From Pandoraea cepalis (GTDB lineage Bacteria > Pseudomonadota > Gammaproteobacteria > Burkholderiales > Burkholderiaceae), in NCBI RefSeq assembly GCF_902459665.1, contig NZ_CABPSL010000003.1, positions 186,001 through 250,000 of the forward strand: 64,000 bases of DNA, in the 5' to 3' direction. Position 1 is the first letter of the stretch. The number at the start of each line of letters is the position of its first letter. The notes under the pieces are model-generated. The model was not told the origin of the DNA. It saw nothing but the letters and a program-made list of their open reading frames with translations, and ran no database searches. This document shows positions 37,408 to 45,882 of this stretch, piece after piece. A program made the position numbers and the translations under genes.

Positions 37408-38691
37408 ATGAGTGCACAGCAGACTTTCCTGCGCGACGCGATGCGCCGCCTGAACATGACCCGCGACAGCTTCGCCGAGCGCATCGGCGTTCGCCGGCGC
37501 GCCCTCGACACCTGGCTGCTGCCGGAGGACTCGAGCGAATATCGCACGATGCCGAGCATCGTGGAGAAATTCGTCGGTGAAATCCTCGGTCGCGAAGCCC
37601 CGTCCTCAGAATCTACGCAAAGCGCACACAAACCGCTGCGTGAACGCATGGGCCTCGACGGCAAGCCGCATCTGATCTCGGTCGACCAGTTCTCGCGCGA
37701 TTCGCTCGAAGCCCTGTTCCACGTTGCCGATATCATGCAACCGATTGCGCGCCGGCAAAAGATTTCGCGCGTGCTCGAAGGCGCGGTGCTCGGCAATCTG
37801 TTCTTTGAAGCCAGCACGCGTACCCGCGTAAGCTTTGGCGCAGCCTTTTGTCGCCTGGGCGGCTCGGTGTGCGACACGACCGGCTTCACGTTCTCGTCGA
37901 TGGCCAAGGGCGAGTCGATTTACGACACGAGTCGCGTGATGAGCGGATATGTCGACGCGCTCGTCGTACGTCACCCGGAAAAGGGTTCGGTCGCCGAGTT
38001 TGCGCGCGCCACGAACATTCCCGTGATCAACGGCGGCGACGGCCCGGGCGAACACCCGAGCCAGGCGATTCTCGACCTGTACACGATCGGCCGGGAATTT
38101 TCGCGTCTGGGCAAGCTGGTCGACGGCGCGCATGTCGCGATGGTCGGCGACCTGCGCTACGGCCGCACGGTGCACTCGCTCATCAAGCTGCTCGCCCTGT
38201 ACCGCGGCCTGAAGTTTACGTTGATCTCGCCGCCGTCGCTGGAAATGCCGACGTACATCCTCGATCAGATCTCGCAAAATGGTCACGTGATCGTGCAGAG
38301 CCACTCGCTCGCCGATCTGAACGGTGCGGATGTGGTGTACGCCACGCGCATCCAGAAGGAACGCTTCGCCGATGAGGCCATCGAGGGCTACACGCCGGAC
38401 TTCCAGATCAACGAAGCGCTGATCAATCAGTACTGCGACGCCCGCACGATCATCATGCACCCGCTGCCGCGTGACAGCCGGCCCGGCGCCAACGATCTGT
38501 CGACGGACCTGAATCACGACCCGCGCCTGGCGATCTTCCGTCAGACCGACAACGGCATTCCGGTGCGCATGGCGATCTTCGCGATCCTGCTCGGCGTGGA
38601 CAAGCAGGTGCAGCACAGCATGCGCGACGCCGCGTGGCGCGCGCCTTCGCACATCGGCCCGGACGACGCCCTGTTCGACGGCCTCGACTGA
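37408..38691 (+). CDS. pyrB: Aspartate carbamoyltransferase with N-terminal HTH-like extension
   Basis: A 427-aa enzyme for the first committed step of pyrimidine synthesis (carbamoyl phosphate + aspartate). All key catalytic blocks are present: FFEASTRTRVSF (132-143), SSMAKGES, VVRHPEKGS, GDGPGEHPSQAILDLYT (210-226), VGDLRYGRTVHS, YATRIQKERF and MHPLPR. About 80 residues precede the catalytic domain. Residues 8-60 (DAMRRLNMTRDSFAERIGVR, then ALDTWLLPEDSSEYR) look like a Cro/CI-type HTH, unlike E. coli PyrB (about 310 aa). No pyrI or dihydroorotase-like partner is adjacent. ATG at 37408 lacks a strong ribosome binding site; the frame is open to 37342. Confidence 0.93.
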   Translation: MSAQQTFLRDAMRRLNMTRDSFAERIGVRRRALDTWLLPEDSSEYRTMPSIVEKFVGEILGREAPSSESTQSAHKPLRERMGLDGKPHLISVDQFSRDSLEALFHVADIMQPIARRQKISRVLEGAVLGNLFFEASTRTRVSFGAAFCRLGGSVCDTTGFTFSSMAKGESIYDTSRVMSGYVDALVVRHPEKGSVAEFARATNIPVINGGDGPGEHPSQAILDLYTIGREFSRLGKLVDGAHVAMVGDLRYGRTVHSLIKLLALYRGLKFTLISPPSLEMPTYILDQISQNGHVIVQSHSLADLNGADVVYATRIQKERFADEAIEGYTPDFQINEALINQYCDARTIIMHPLPRDSRPGANDLSTDLNHDPRLAIFRQTDNGIPVRMAIFAILLGVDKQVQHSMRDAAWRAPSHIGPDDALFDGLD

Positions 38692-38743
38692 TCGGTCGTC
38701 GCTCGGAAAACACCGAAACCTACCTCAGACACACCTGAAATTG

Positions 38744-38776
38744 CACTGCCCCCAAGGATTTTTCGCGGGGGCAGTG
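38744..38776 (+). terminator. Terminator after pyrB
   Basis: A perfect 10-bp stem CACTGCCCCC / GGGGGCAGTG with a 13-nt loop, followed by TGTCTTTA. It lies between pyrB and fbp and probably separates their transcripts. Confidence 0.7.
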
Positions 38777-38842
38777 TGTCTTTACGAGTAAAATTGCGTC
38801 CATCTCGAATCGGTACGCTTTTTTGCTTTTCCGGAGGCCCAC

Positions 38843-39865
38843 ATGCGGCGCAAGACCCTTACCCAATATCTCATCGAACAGCAGCGGGAATTCGACAACA
38901 TTCCTGCGGAGCTGCGCCTGCTGATCGAAGTGGTCGCGCGCGCGTGCAAGTCGATCAGCCATGCCGTATCCAAGGGCGCGCTTGGCGGCGTGCTGGGCAG
39001 CGCCGGCAGCGAAAACGTCCAGGGTGAAGTGCAGAAGAAGCTCGACGTGATCTCCAACGAAATCATGCTCGAAGCGAACGAATGGGGCGGTCATCTGGCG
39101 GCGATGGCATCGGAAGAGATGGAAGACGTCTTCCATATTCCGAACCGTTATCCGCAGGGCGAGTATCTGTTGATGTTCGATCCGCTCGACGGCTCGTCGA
39201 ATATCGACGTGAACGTGTCGATCGGCACGATTTTCTCGGTGCTGCGTTGTCCGGACGGCGTGACGGATCCGACCGAGAAGGACTTCCTGCAACCGGGCAC
39301 GCAACAGGTCGCGGCCGGTTACGCGGTGTATGGCCCGCAAACGGTACTGGTGCTGACAACGGGTCACGGCGTGAACTGCTTCACGCTCGATCGCGAGATG
39401 GGGTCGTGGGTGCTCACGCAGGAAGCCATGCGCATTCCGGAAGACACCAAGGAGTTCGCGATCAACATGTCGAACGAGCGTCATTGGCATGCGCCGGTGC
39501 AGCGTTATATCAACGAGCTGCTGCAAGGCAAGGAAGGCGTGCGCGGCAAGGACTTCAACATGCGCTGGATCGCCTCGATGGTGGCGGACGTGCATCGCAT
39601 TCTCACGCGCGGCGGTGTGTTCATATACCCGGCCGACAAGCGCGATCCGGACAAGCCCGGCAAGCTGCGCATCATGTATGAAGCGAACCCGATGAGCTTC
39701 CTGGTCGAACAGGCGGGTGGCGCGGCGACGAACGGCGTGCAGCGCATTCTGGAAATTCAACCGCAAAAGTTGCATGAGCGCGTGGCGGTGTTCCTCGGCT
39801 CGAAGCATGAAGTCGAGCGCGTGACGGGCTATCACCTGGAAGCGGGTGCGAAACAGGGCGAATGA
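38843..39865 (+). CDS. fbp: Class I fructose-1,6-bisphosphatase
   Basis: A 340-aa gluconeogenic enzyme that hydrolyses fructose 1,6-bisphosphate to fructose 6-phosphate. The metal site [22 protein letters not shown] (split here as [11 protein letters not shown] then [11 protein letters not shown], about residues 113-134), the earlier LDVISNEI, and the C-terminal [15 protein letters not shown] and QAGGAATNG blocks are diagnostic of class I. A CGGAGG ribosome binding site lies 8 bp before the ATG. It is monocistronic, upstream of tRNA-Thr. Confidence 0.96.
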   Translation: MRRKTLTQYLIEQQREFDNIPAELRLLIEVVARACKSISHAVSKGALGGVLGSAGSENVQGEVQKKLDVISNEIMLEANEWGGHLAAMASEEMEDVFHIPNRYPQGEYLLMFDPLDGSSNIDVNVSIGTIFSVLRCPDGVTDPTEKDFLQPGTQQVAAGYAVYGPQTVLVLTTGHGVNCFTLDREMGSWVLTQEAMRIPEDTKEFAINMSNERHWHAPVQRYINELLQGKEGVRGKDFNMRWIASMVADVHRILTRGGVFIYPADKRDPDKPGKLRIMYEANPMSFLVEQAGGAATNGVQRILEIQPQKLHERVAVFLGSKHEVERVTGYHLEAGAKQGE

Positions 39866-40024
39866 AGCGGAATCAAGGCGGATGGATCGTCGTTGCGAAG
39901 GCCGCATGACGCGAGCCCGTGATTGGGAAAAATGCGTCGCGACGACGAAAGCGCCGAATGTCCGAGATTTCAAAGATTTACGCGTGACTCACGCAAAGAC
40001 AGTAAAAAATCTTTGGAAAAGATA

Positions 40025-40052
40025 GTGACAAACGGGCAAAGTCTGCTATTAT
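40025..40052 (+). promoter_or_regulatory. Promoter of tRNA-Thr
   Basis: A -35-like GTGACA (40025-40030) and an extended -10 TGCTATTAT (-10 hexamer 40047-40052) are separated by 16 bp. The expected start is near 40059, about 10 nt before the tRNA. The 39866-40020 stretch before it shows no gene. Confidence 0.6.
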
Positions 40053-40068
40053 CTCACTTCTTCGCAGC

Positions 40069-40144
40069 GCCGGAGTAGCTCAGTCGGTAGAGCAGCTCAT
40101 TCGTAATGAGAAGGTCGGGGGTTCGATTCCTCTCTCCGGCACCA
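40069..40144 (+). tRNA. tRNA-Thr (anticodon CGT)
   Basis: A 76-nt cloverleaf with encoded CCA. The acceptor stem is GCCGGAG / CTCCGGC, the D arm GCTC...GAGC, the anticodon loop TTCGTAA with anticodon CGT, and the T arm GGGGGTTCGATTCCTCTC-like with GTTCGATTC. The G27-A43 mismatch at the base of the anticodon stem is shared with other bacterial tRNA-Thr(CGT), which supports the identity. Confidence 0.96.
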
Positions 40145-40177
40145 GCGACTTAAATCGTTGGGTACGACGAAGTCCTC

Positions 40178-40213
40178 AAAACCCGCATAAGCATTAGCTT
40201 TGCGGGTTTTTTG
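40178..40213 (+). terminator. Rho-independent terminator after tRNA-Thr
   Basis: A stem AAAACCCGCA / TGCGGGTTTT with a loop of about 13 nt running into TTTTTTGTTTTC, starting 34 bp beyond the tRNA 3' end. Confidence 0.88.
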
Positions 40214-40332
40214 TTTTCTCGCAATTGGGACGCCATACCCCCTATTCTCGACCCATCCGGGGGTATTTTGGGGGGTATAACGAGGCCTCCCACCCCACCA
40301 CGACCGGGGATGCGCGAGCTCCCCCCCGCGGT

Positions 40333-40998
40333 TCAGCGCTTCGCTTGGCTGCCGTCGGCCGCGCCATCGACCGCATTATCATTCGCCCCATCTTCATCTT
40401 CCGCCGCCTGCGCCATCCACGCGTGATAGCCCGCCACGCCCATCTGCCGCATGAGCGCTTCGTTGCGCTCGAAGATCATCTCGGCCTCGGGAAACGCATC
40501 GACCGCGCGATCGATGCTCGACTCGCGCAGCAAATGCCATATCGGATACGGCGCGCGGTTCGTGTAGTTTTCCACGTCGTCCGGCGCGGTACCTTCGAAT
40601 TGATAGTCCGGATGAAAACTCGCGATCTGTAGTTCGCCCTCGAGATGCAACGACTTGAGCATGCGCTGCGCGAAGAACAGCGCGTCGTTGTACTCGTGAA
40701 AATCGAGCAGCGCACCCGGCATGATCAGCAGCGTCGTGTCCACGGCTTGTGGATCGGCTTGCGCCAACCACTGCAACTCGCGTTCGAGATCGAGCAACGT
40801 CCCTTCCATGTCGCGCGCGGCGCTCACGACGTAGCGAATCTGCTCCTTCACGTGCACCGCCTTCGCAAACGGGCAAAGGTTCAGCCCGATCACCGCACGC
40901 GTGAGCCAATGACGCGTCGCCGCGATCACAGCCTCATGGTCTTGCGCTTGCGCCAAGGAGGGCGCGGTGTCAGGGGCGGGAAAGAGCTTCTGCGTCAT
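40333..40998 (-). CDS. DUF1415 family protein
   Basis: A 221-aa protein of the uncharacterised DUF1415 family. The conserved start of the domain, RAVIGLNLCPFAKAVHV (about residues 36-52), contains a CPFA motif; IMPGALLDFHEYNDAL and the FHPDYQFEGTAPDD-type block follow, then the family-typical NRAPYPIWHLLRE. It is cytoplasmic with an acidic, low-complexity C-terminus. The start at 40998 gives MTQKLFPAPDT; the frame extends 55 codons upstream without similarity. Function unknown. Confidence 0.85.
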   Translation of the reverse strand: MTQKLFPAPDTAPSLAQAQDHEAVIAATRHWLTRAVIGLNLCPFAKAVHVKEQIRYVVSAARDMEGTLLDLERELQWLAQADPQAVDTTLLIMPGALLDFHEYNDALFFAQRMLKSLHLEGELQIASFHPDYQFEGTAPDDVENYTNRAPYPIWHLLRESSIDRAVDAFPEAEMIFERNEALMRQMGVAGYHAWMAQAAEDEDGANDNAVDGAADGSQAKR

Positions 40999-41168
40999 AC
41001 GGGCACTTGGCGATTCATCATGAATTCCGCATTGTAATTCCCACCGCGACCAACACACGTGTCCGCCAGCATGCTCAGCATCGATAATCCAGAGGCACGA
41101 ATGCCAAAACGGCCCGACGGCATCTGCGCCACCATGCGGTTTTTCCCTCCGCCACGTGTCCAACGACT

Positions 41169-42374
41169 ATGCCCGGTCCGTCGTCCATCCCGTCTCCCGC
41201 CGCCAGCACGGCCGACATTCTCTCCCCTGCCCCGCCCTTCTCCGGAAATGGGGCCGTGCGGCGAATCCACCATCGCGACACCGCTTCATTGGCGACCATG
41301 ACACTCAGTCAACTGCTCGCGGCAAGGCGGTCGCGCGACTATCGCACGCAGGATATCTGGCGTGCGCTCGTCGATCCCCAAGCCTATGCGGGTCGCGAAC
41401 TACGACTCGCTTGCGAGAGCGCCTCCCCCAACGGACCATTGTTCCTCCAAATGGCAACCCTGCTCACCACGCCCGAGGAGGAGCGCACGCTGGATCGTTT
41501 GATTGACGTGGGCATCTTCCTGGTGCCGGCACGCGCGCGGCAACTTCGCGCCGACGACGCCGCCTTGTTGCGAAGCGACGAAGGCCTGAAACTCTGGCTG
41601 CAATACGCCGCCTCTCCCACCTGCTATCTGAGCGTGTTCGACGGCTCCGACGTCTTCGGCGAAGCCACCACCAAGAGCCGCGCGCGCATCGACAAGATCT
41701 TGCGCGTGCTGGTGGCGGTCGGGCGCGACAAGACCGACGCCACGCCCGCGAACCCGACCGCCACGGCCCCTCGCAATCCCCTCGCTCATTTGTGCAGCCA
41801 GACCGCCCCACAATGGCTGCGCCGCCTGCTCCAACTCGGTGCGTGCCCCGAGCAGATGAACGACCAAGGCATGCCGCTGACGGTGGTCGCCATGCGCGCG
41901 CAAGCGCTTCGCCTGTACACCGCCGATCACGATCCCCTTGATCCGCACGACTCGCTGCACCAACTCGCACAACTGCTCAGGCGCCAAGGCGCGGATCTCG
42001 CACAATCGAATCGCGATGGTATGCCCGGGCCGGCCCTGCTCACGCTCCACGGGCTCTGCGGCGCCGCCGAAGCCCTGCTCGCCGCCGGCGCCGATCCGAA
42101 CGCCCCCGACCGGAACGGCAACACGCTGATGCACCATCTCGCGTACATCGTTCGCCTGCAGGACGATGCGGTAAAGATCGACTGCGCCTGCCTCGCGCGA
42201 CACGCCCTCGTCGTCGCGTCCGGCTACGGTGGCGACATGACCCGCGCCAACCATGCAGGACAAACGCCGCGCTCGTGGATCCCCGAACCGTTGTCCGCCG
42301 CCCCGCAGATCGGCGATCAACACCTCGACACCGTCAGGACCACCGCGCGCCGACGGATTCGCGCACTGATCTAG
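41169..42374 (+). CDS. Ankyrin-like repeat protein, paralog 1
   Basis: A 401-aa protein of no recognised family. Residues about 45-165 form a domain shared with the next gene (RELRLAC, FLQMATLL, DAALLRSDEGLKLWLQYAASP, YLSVF). The C-terminal half carries ankyrin-like repeats: LHGLCGAAEALLAAGADPNAPDRNGNTLMHHLA and NHAGQTPRSW are close to the ankyrin consensus. There is no signal peptide or membrane segment; the first 40 residues are Pro/Ser-rich. No clear ribosome binding site is seen at either 41169 or the in-frame ATG at 41298; 41169 is chosen because paralog 2 begins with a similar MP-Ser/Pro-rich leader. The next gene follows in the same direction. Role unknown; ankyrin proteins usually bind other proteins. 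Confidence 0.75.
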   Translation: MPGPSSIPSPAASTADILSPAPPFSGNGAVRRIHHRDTASLATMTLSQLLAARRSRDYRTQDIWRALVDPQAYAGRELRLACESASPNGPLFLQMATLLTTPEEERTLDRLIDVGIFLVPARARQLRADDAALLRSDEGLKLWLQYAASPTCYLSVFDGSDVFGEATTKSRARIDKILRVLVAVGRDKTDATPANPTATAPRNPLAHLCSQTAPQWLRRLLQLGACPEQMNDQGMPLTVVAMRAQALRLYTADHDPLDPHDSLHQLAQLLRRQGADLAQSNRDGMPGPALLTLHGLCGAAEALLAAGADPNAPDRNGNTLMHHLAYIVRLQDDAVKIDCACLARHALVVASGYGGDMTRANHAGQTPRSWIPEPLSAAPQIGDQHLDTVRTTARRRIRALI

Positions 42375-42534
42375 TTCGCGCACCGGCCCGAGTTCCGCCG
42401 TCCTCCGGCGCGCACGCCCTCGCGTGGCGGCCATCGCCATGCGACATGACGTCGCACGTCGCGCGACGGCGGCTTGCCGCATCGCGCTTGCCTCGACGTG
42501 CGCATCCCCATATTGCTTTGCACTCCTACTCTCC

Positions 42535-44250
42535 ATGCCTCAGTCACCACTGGCCACACCGTCCGCTTGTAGCGGCGCCGCTTGCCCGAGTCCCGCAGCA
42601 CAGCCCAAGCCCTCAGACATCGGCCCCAACGGTTCAGTCGCCACCGCGCCCTCGGCCCTGCCCGACATGACGCTCGATCGCCTGCTGATCGCCAAACAAG
42701 ACGGCCAATGCTCGCCGCAGCAGGCATGGGAAATACTGATGAACCTGAACACGACGCCAGGCCGGGAGCTACGCGACAGTTGCCTGATTTCCGGCGCGTC
42801 CCGCCCCGAGGAATTGGCCTTTTCGATGGCCACGCTGTTCTGCACTGCAGCGCAGGACCGCACCCTGGCCAAACTCGACGACGCTGGCATCTTCATCGAC
42901 CGGACGCGACGTGACCGGTTACGCCCCGAGGACGCCGCCTTGCTGTTGAGCGACGAAGGACTGCAACTCTGGCTGCGCTTTGCCGCGTCGCCATCGGGCT
43001 ACCTCAGCGTGTTTGTCGATTCGATCCTGAACGCCCCCGCCCCCGCCCCCGACGCATCAACGGGGACGCTCGCCGCGGCGCTCCGGGTGCTCGTCGCCTG
43101 CGGCCGCGACACGACCAACGACGTCGCAGCGTCCGAAGTCGCGGGCGATGTCCATCTCCCGCTCTCGCATGTGTGCAGCCAGGTCGCGCCCGAATGGTTG
43201 CCGTCACTGCTGAACTACGGCGCCGACGTCAATCAACGCACCGCCAACGGTGTGCCGCTCGTGGCCACCGCCCTGGCGGCCCAGGCCCAACGTCTCTATG
43301 CGGAGGGCCACGATTTGCTCGTCCCGCATGTGTCGTATCAGCAACTTGGCGCGATGTTCCAGTCACATGGCGCCGATCTGTCGCTGCGCTCCCGCACCGG
43401 ATCCCCCCCTGTCATGCTGCTCGCGCTGAACGGCTATTGCGCCGCGGCAGAGGCCCTGCTTTCGCTCGGCGCGGGCGGTAGTCCTCCCGACCGCAACGGC
43501 AATACGCTCATGCACTATCTCGCGGCCGTGACGCACCTCCGGCAACACGCCGTCTCCGCCTTTTTCCTGCTCAACCTCGCCTTGCGATTCGGCCACGATC
43601 CCGCCGAACCCAACCGGGAAGGCACGACGCCGTGCGCACTGCTTCGCGACGGCCTTGCGCAGTACCTGCGGCTCAATCAAACGATGATTGCGCAAGCGCG
43701 CGAGCGGGCAAGGCGTGGCGTGTCGGCCTCCACGGCGCCCATTGCCTCGGGCGCCAACCGTCATGTACCGCCCTTCGTCATCGCCGTGGCCGCCGAGGCG
43801 CATCGACTCATCGCGCAGGGGCACGACCCCTTGCTGCCGCACGAATCGATCTTCCAGTTGGGGATGTCGCTCCAGCGCGACGGCGTCGACATCGGGCAAC
43901 GACATACCGACGGCACGCCCCCGGTCCTGTGGCTGGCCCGACAGGGATACTGCGGCGCCGCCGAAGTGCTGCTCGCACTCCACCCGAACGCCAACGCCTG
44001 CGGGCCGGACGGCAATACGCTCATGCACGCCCTGGCGGGCGCGACCCGCACGCGTGAGAGCGCCATCCTGGCCGACTACATGCTGAGCACAGCGTTGCGG
44101 TATGGTGGCGATCCCACCCGGCCCAATCGATGCGGAAATACGGCACTCTCGTTCCTGAGCACCGAGCGCACCCGGTTCGTGCGGGCCAGCTTCGCGTTCG
44201 TCTCCGAGACGCGCAACAGCGCGCGACAGAAGGTCGCCCAACGGCAATAG
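42535..44250 (+). CDS. Ankyrin-like repeat protein, paralog 2 (two repeat modules)
   Basis: A 571-aa paralog of the preceding protein. The shared N-terminal domain is recognisable (PDMTLDRLL, GRELRDSC, FSMATLF, RTLAKLDDAGIF, DAALLLSDEGLQLWLRFAASP, YLSVF). It is followed by two copies of the ankyrin-like module. Each begins AxAxxLxAxGHDxLxPHxS, continues GYCxAAExLL, then DGNTLMH/RNGNTLMH, and ends PNRxGxTxxxxL; the copies lie at about 43270-43650 and 43782-44160. ATG at 42535 gives the leader most like paralog 1, although the frame opens earlier. No secretion signal, membrane helix or catalytic motif was recognised. Base composition is like the neighbours, so there is no hint of recent transfer. 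Confidence 0.75.
   Translation: MPQSPLATPSACSGAACPSPAAQPKPSDIGPNGSVATAPSALPDMTLDRLLIAKQDGQCSPQQAWEILMNLNTTPGRELRDSCLISGASRPEELAFSMATLFCTAAQDRTLAKLDDAGIFIDRTRRDRLRPEDAALLLSDEGLQLWLRFAASPSGYLSVFVDSILNAPAPAPDASTGTLAAALRVLVACGRDTTNDVAASEVAGDVHLPLSHVCSQVAPEWLPSLLNYGADVNQRTANGVPLVATALAAQAQRLYAEGHDLLVPHVSYQQLGAMFQSHGADLSLRSRTGSPPVMLLALNGYCAAAEALLSLGAGGSPPDRNGNTLMHYLAAVTHLRQHAVSAFFLLNLALRFGHDPAEPNREGTTPCALLRDGLAQYLRLNQTMIAQARERARRGVSASTAPIASGANRHVPPFVIAVAAEAHRLIAQGHDPLLPHESIFQLGMSLQRDGVDIGQRHTDGTPPVLWLARQGYCGAAEVLLALHPNANACGPDGNTLMHALAGATRTRESAILADYMLSTALRYGGDPTRPNRCGNTALSFLSTERTRFVRASFAFVSETRNSARQKVAQRQ
43270..44160 (+). repeat. Internal duplication of an ankyrin-like module in paralog 2
   Basis: Two coding repeats of about 380 bp (roughly 43270-43650 and 43782-44160), about 510 bp apart start to start, encode the same order of motifs. 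The single counterpart in paralog 1 lies at about 41892-42270. The repeats are diverged at DNA level and are recognised at protein level. Confidence 0.65.
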
Positions 44251-44370
44251 CGCGCGCCCCAACATGCAGCGGATCGCGCGCTTCGGGCGGATCGGGCGGA
44301 TCGGGCGCTTCCACCGTGTCGATCGCGCGACAGCCCGTCGCGACGATGCGACATTACGCCGCATCCCTAT

Positions 44371-44393
44371 AACATGCATTTAATTTGCATCTT
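44371..44393 (+). promoter_or_regulatory. NsrR-type operator 1, upstream of hmp
   Basis: A near-palindrome, AACATGCATTT to AATTTGCATCTT, matching the nitric-oxide-sensing repressor NsrR consensus (two AAGATGCAT-type half sites). Its right end abuts a perfect -10 TATAAT (44393-44398), so bound NsrR would cover a promoter. It lies about 180 bp upstream of hmp. Confidence 0.75.
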
Positions 44394-44529
44394 ATAATGC
44401 GCTCGCCGGGTCCCTAAAGAGATGGTCGTGTTGTGAGCCCTGGGACACCGGCGACCGAATGCCGCACCGAGAATCTTCCGCACAATGAGATCCGGCGGTG
44501 CTGATGGAATACCCACAAGTGCGACAAAA

Positions 44530-44552
44530 AAGATGCATATGAATTGCATCTT
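44530..44552 (+). promoter_or_regulatory. NsrR-type operator 2, immediately upstream of hmp
   Basis: A nearly perfect 23-bp palindrome, AAGATGCAT...TTGCATCTT, 21 bp before the hmp start codon and just upstream of its AGGAG ribosome binding site. It is closer to the NsrR consensus than operator 1. Between the two sites (44394-44529) I see no gene, only a possible imperfect stem CCGGGTCCC / GGGACACCGG. Confidence 0.85.
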
Positions 44553-44573
44553 ACAAACTCAGGAGTTTTTGCC

Positions 44574-45776
44574 ATGCTTTCCGCAGCTTCCCGCCCCTAC
44601 ATCGATGCGAGTGTTCCGGTTTTGCGCGAGCACGGTCTTGCGATCACGCGCCACTTCTACGCAAGCATGTTCGAAGCCCATCCTGAGCTGCGCAACCTCT
44701 TCAACATGGGCAATCAAGCCAGTGGCGCGCAGCAACAGTCGCTCGCCTCGGCCGTGTTCGCGTACGCCGCGAACATCGACAACGCCGCGGCGCTTGGGCC
44801 GGTGCTCGAGCGTATCGTGCACAAGCACGTGTCGGTCGGCATCACGCCGTCGCATTACCCGATCGTTGGCCGCCATTTGCTCGGCGCCATCAAGGACGTG
44901 TTGGGCGACGCCGCCACGCCCGCACTGATCGCCGCGTGGGACGAAGCCTACTGGCTGCTCGCCGGCGAACTGATCGCGGCAGAAGCCCGTTTGTCGGAAC
45001 GCACGCACTCGCCGCTGGGCGCGCTGCGCGAACTGGTGGTGGCCGACGTCGACCGCGAAACGGATCACATCGTCTCGTACTACCTGACCACGCCCGAAGG
45101 TGGCTCGCCGGGTGAGTTCGCCCCGGGACAATATGTGAGCGTCTCGGTGACGCTGCCGGATGGCCTGCAACAACGCCGTCAATATAGTCTGTCCGACGCA
45201 CCGCAAGCCGCGCACTGGCGCATCACCGTCAAGGCTGAGGCCGCCGACGAAACGAAGCCGGCCGGTCAGGTCTCGAACTGGCTGCACGCGAATGTGAAGG
45301 CCGGCGACCGCCTGCTCGTGAGCGCGCCGTACGGCGAGTTCACGACGTCGCTCGACGAGGCTCGCCCGCTCGTGCTGCTCAGCGCCGGCGTCGGTATTAC
45401 GCCGATGATGTCGATGGTCGCCGCGCTGGCGGCCAAGGGGTCGCGCCGCGAGATTCTGTTCGCGCATGCCGCCCGCCACGGCTCGCATGTCGCTCTGCGC
45501 CGTCACCTGACGTTCGCGGCTACGCAACTGCCCAACCTGCGCGTGGCGACGTTCTTCGAAACGCCGCAAAGCCACGAACGCGAAGGCGCCGACTACAGCT
45601 ACGCCGGCCGCATGGACATCTCGCGCCTCGCACTGCCTGCCAACGCCGATTACCTGCTGTGCGGCCCGGTGCCGTTCATGCAGACGCAATGGCGCGCCCT
45701 GCGCGACGCCGGCGTGCCGGCTGAGCGTCTGCATCGTGAAGTCTTCGGTCCGGACGCGCTCGATCACCTGCTCTGA
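44574..45776 (+). CDS. hmp: Nitric oxide dioxygenase / flavohemoglobin
   Basis: A 400-aa flavohemoglobin that detoxifies nitric oxide to nitrate using O2 and NAD(P)H. The globin domain (about residues 1-138) has the proximal His in VHKHVSVGI and the distal FYASMFEAHPELRNLFNM region. The FAD-binding domain has RQYSLSD, and the NAD-binding domain has LSAGVGITPMMSM and a C-terminal CGPVPFMQ plus EVFGP. ATG at 44574 has AGGAG 8 bp upstream. Two NsrR-type operators lie upstream, so nitric oxide should derepress it. Ends at a strong bidirectional terminator. Confidence 0.96.
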   Translation: MLSAASRPYIDASVPVLREHGLAITRHFYASMFEAHPELRNLFNMGNQASGAQQQSLASAVFAYAANIDNAAALGPVLERIVHKHVSVGITPSHYPIVGRHLLGAIKDVLGDAATPALIAAWDEAYWLLAGELIAAEARLSERTHSPLGALRELVVADVDRETDHIVSYYLTTPEGGSPGEFAPGQYVSVSVTLPDGLQQRRQYSLSDAPQAAHWRITVKAEAADETKPAGQVSNWLHANVKAGDRLLVSAPYGEFTTSLDEARPLVLLSAGVGITPMMSMVAALAAKGSRREILFAHAARHGSHVALRRHLTFAATQLPNLRVATFFETPQSHEREGADYSYAGRMDISRLALPANADYLLCGPVPFMQTQWRALRDAGVPAERLHREVFGPDALDHLL

Positions 45777-45790
45777 TCCAGCCCCGCGGT

Positions 45791-45833
45791 AAACGACACG
45801 AGGCCCCCGAATCCGGGGGCCTCGTGTCGTTTT
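45791..45833. terminator. Bidirectional Rho-independent terminator
   Basis: A long perfect stem of about 18 bp, AACGACACGAGGCCCCCG and its complement, around an AATC loop with TTTTG beyond. It lies between convergent hmp and the phosphodiesterase gene and should stop both transcripts. Confidence 0.92.
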
Positions 45834-45882
45834 GTCATCGAGATGCAGCGCCCCCGCCGCGCGGGCCGCCGCCGATGACACC

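Noticed and set aside
40069-40144. tRNA-Thr as an attachment site of an integrated element
   Set aside because: No integrase, no repeated 3' tRNA fragment and no composition change found between 40 and 45 kb.
41000-41168. Possible type III secretion (hrp/PIP-like) promoter before the ankyrin pair
   Set aside because: I looked for a TTCGB-n15-TTCGB pattern and saw none; secretion is therefore not claimed.
44367-44549. 60-codon frame opposite to the hmp leader
   Set aside because: It is made largely of operator sequence, has no ribosome binding site and no conserved feature.
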